34,799 bases of DNA from Flavobacterium psychrophilum (GTDB lineage: Bacteria; Bacteroidota; Bacteroidia; Flavobacteriales; Flavobacteriaceae), in assembly GCA_003243255.1 (NCBI GenBank), contig QFQM01000027.1:1-34799 (forward strand), read 5' to 3'. Position 1 is the stretch's first letter; each line of letters opens with the position of its first letter. The notes under the pieces are model-generated. The model saw only the letters and a program-made list of their open reading frames with translations, had not been told where the DNA came from and searched no databases. Positions 33,731 through 34,799 of the stretch are shown piece after piece. The position numbers and the translations under genes were made by a program.

Positions 33731-34015
33731 ATGGAAATAGTATTGAAAGAACAAGGAGGCAAAGGTTCTGCACTTGCAAAAGAGAACGATAAGAATGCCG
33801 GAACGATGACGTATTCAATAGCAGGAGCTGAACTGATTATAATAGATCATACCGAAGTTGATCCTGCTTTTAATGGTAAGGGAGTAGGCAAACAGATGTT
33901 GTATAAAATTGTAGAAAAGGCAAGGGAAAATAATATAAAAATTATACCCTTATGCCCATTTGCGGCTTCTGTATTCAGAAAAGAAGAAGACATTCAGGAT
34001 GTATTAAGGTCATAA
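33731..34015 (+). CDS. YjdJ-like short GNAT N-acetyltransferase
   Basis: A 94-residue minimal GNAT domain. The acetyl-CoA-binding motif is VDPAFNGKGVGKQML (Q/RxxGxG/A type), preceded by TMTYSIAGAELIIIDHTEV and followed by IIPLCPFAASVFRKE, a Cys/Pro pattern of the YjdJ group. It starts 59 nt after the monooxygenase and 10 nt before the iron-sulfur protein gene, forming the same pair as yjdJ/yjdI in enterobacteria. The substrate is unknown. Confidence 0.9.
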   Translation: MEIVLKEQGGKGSALAKENDKNAGTMTYSIAGAELIIIDHTEVDPAFNGKGVGKQMLYKIVEKARENNIKIIPLCPFAASVFRKEEDIQDVLRS

Positions 34016-34025
34016 TTATCAATTT

Positions 34026-34238
34026 ATGGAAATTATAAAAGAATATCAAAGAGATAATTTGACGGTTATATGGAAACCGGGCAAATGTATACATGCCGGA
34101 GTATGCGTAAAAACGCTGCCCAAAGTTTACAATCCAAAGGCTACACCATGGATTACATGTGATAATGCTTCGGTAGAAGCATTAAAGAGCCAGATTGAAG
34201 CTTGTCCGTCGGGAGCACTGACCTACAGGGAATCCTAA
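34026..34238 (+). CDS. YjdI-like mono-cluster iron-sulfur protein
   Basis: A 70-residue protein of the divergent 4Fe-4S mono-cluster group. Cysteines occur in GKCIHAGVCVKTLP, WITCDN and IEACPSGAL, four in all, enough for one cluster; the pattern KCxHxGxCxxxLPxVYxP...IxxCPSGAL is characteristic. It follows the acetyltransferase by 10 nt and is the last gene before a strong hairpin. A role as a redox or sensing partner of the acetyltransferase is possible; none is shown. Confidence 0.9.
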   Translation: MEIIKEYQRDNLTVIWKPGKCIHAGVCVKTLPKVYNPKATPWITCDNASVEALKSQIEACPSGALTYRES

Positions 34239-34262
34239 TTATTAAAGCAGATATTTAAATAA

Positions 34263-34300
34263 AGATTCCAATTGTGTTTTTTAAGACACAATTGGAATCT
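34263..34300. terminator. Bidirectional terminator hairpin
   Basis: AGATTCCAATTGTGT (34263-34277) and ACACAATTGGAATCT (34286-34300) are perfect 15-bp inverted arms around an 8-nt loop. The minus-strand transcript has a TTTATTT tail; the plus-strand tail ATTGTTAAT is weaker. It sits between the iron-sulfur gene and the convergent type IX remnant. Confidence 0.8.
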
Positions 34301-34329
34301 ATTGTTAATACTAATACACCCTTTAAGGA

Positions 34330-34704
34330 TTATTGAACAATCAACTTTTTAGATACGTTAAAAGTTCCCGAACTTATTGTTACAACATATATTCCTGCAG
34401 AAAGACTGTGATTAATTTTTCCCGATTCGGTTTGTTTGTTAACTAAGACCTGTCTGCCATTTATATCTGTAACTGTTATTGTTGCAACATCTCCGGATTG
34501 TATTTCCGGCATTAGGATATTAAATTCTTTGTCATATGACGGGTTTGGATAAATAGTAACTAATGAACTATTTTCTTCCTCGTTGCTGGTATTGATCCTG
34601 GATGATGTAGTAGTCTGAAATAACCATTGTGCACTTTCCCAGTTGTTTTGAAATTTAGCACATACCTTTTATAAGATAGTTGCGCAAATAGTTAGACTCA
34701 ACAT
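34330..34704 (-). pseudogene. Remnant of a type IX secretion cargo gene (C-terminal sorting domain with in-frame stop)
   Basis: The frame ending at 34330 encodes a typical type A sorting domain of about 75 residues: VTIYPNPS, then ITVTDINGRQVLVNK, LSAGIYVVTISSG and a terminal KKLIVQ. Upstream it continues through an NNWESAQWLFQ-type stretch to about 34668, where a TAA at 34669-34671 interrupts it. Still in the same frame beyond that stop, an ATG at 34704 begins a hydrophobic start MLSLTICATIL that looks like half a signal peptide. No usable ATG lies between the stop and the middle of the sorting domain (Met at 34512). I infer a gene broken by a nonsense change or a large internal deletion; the rest of the cargo protein is missing. 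Confidence 0.65.
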
Positions 34705-34799
34705 TTTAAAACAACTTTGCAATCGATATTTAATTTTTAAAATCATAAAACATTAATTAAATATCCAAAAAACAAAACTCGGTTGCTCTTTTAAACTTG

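Noticed and set aside
1..34799. CRISPR arrays, tRNA or rRNA genes, insertion sequences, phage genes
   Set aside because: No regularly spaced repeats, cloverleaf-type sequences, transposase motifs or phage structural motifs were seen.

Overview
The window looks like a chromosomal segment of a Bacteroidota bacterium, most likely a Flavobacterium-like member of the Flavobacteriaceae. The evidence is an AT-rich sequence, promoter elements of the TAnnTTTG type with a TTG/TTTG element upstream, a TonB receptor/DUF4249 lipoprotein pair, a type IX secretion sorting domain, bifunctional HisB and HisIE fusions, and weak Shine-Dalgarno signals. No rRNA, tRNA, CRISPR array, insertion sequence or phage gene was recognised.

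Layout. (1) 1-2585, minus strand: the end of an export locus, with a small putative exported protein, a peptidase-less ABC exporter whose ATPase motifs are degenerate, and the N-terminal part of an HlyD-type adaptor cut by the window edge. (2) 2737-9820, minus strand: a complete histidine operon hisG-D-C-B-H-A-F-IE, with nearly every gene overlapping the next by 4-8 nt. A Bacteroidota-type promoter, a leader peptide with five His codons and mutually exclusive hairpins precede it; this is a classical ribosome-mediated attenuator. (3) 9931-19447: a DNA-end repair island. On the minus strand lies the four-gene ligase-associated damage response set (MBL-fold exonuclease, ATP-dependent ligase, Lhr-type helicase, PdeM endonuclease), with a tiny Pmp3/YqaE membrane protein gene on the opposite strand between helicase and pdeM. 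Divergently, on the plus strand, lie ku and a three-domain ligD (phosphoesterase-ligase-polymerase), i.e. bacterial NHEJ. (4) 19570-23241: an orphan hybrid sensor kinase (GAF, three PAS, HisKA/HATPase, two receivers) and a small lipoprotein.

(5) 23277-28627: a LytS-type kinase/LytTR regulator pair divergent from a TonB-dependent receptor and DUF4249 lipoprotein, a probable self-contained sense-and-uptake module. The 359-nt region between them carries repeated ACCAAA elements and a 7-bp inverted repeat. (6) 28723-30542: a membrane-bound class III nucleotide cyclase divergent from a Crp/Fnr-family regulator. (7) 30745-34238, plus strand: small stress or detoxification-type enzymes (isochorismatase-like hydrolase, two SnoaL-like proteins, a MoaF-like protein, a luciferase-like monooxygenase, and a YjdJ/YjdI-type acetyltransferase and iron-sulfur pair). 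(8) 34330-34704, minus strand: a type IX secretion C-terminal domain separated from a signal-peptide-like start by an in-frame stop, which looks like a gene remnant.

The strongest items for follow-up are the his attenuator, the juxtaposition of two complete end-joining/end-processing systems, the antisense yqaE-like gene inside the ligase cluster, the degenerate ABC ATPase, and the repeat-bearing control region of the TonB module. All product calls rest on reading translated motifs by eye; no database search was run.
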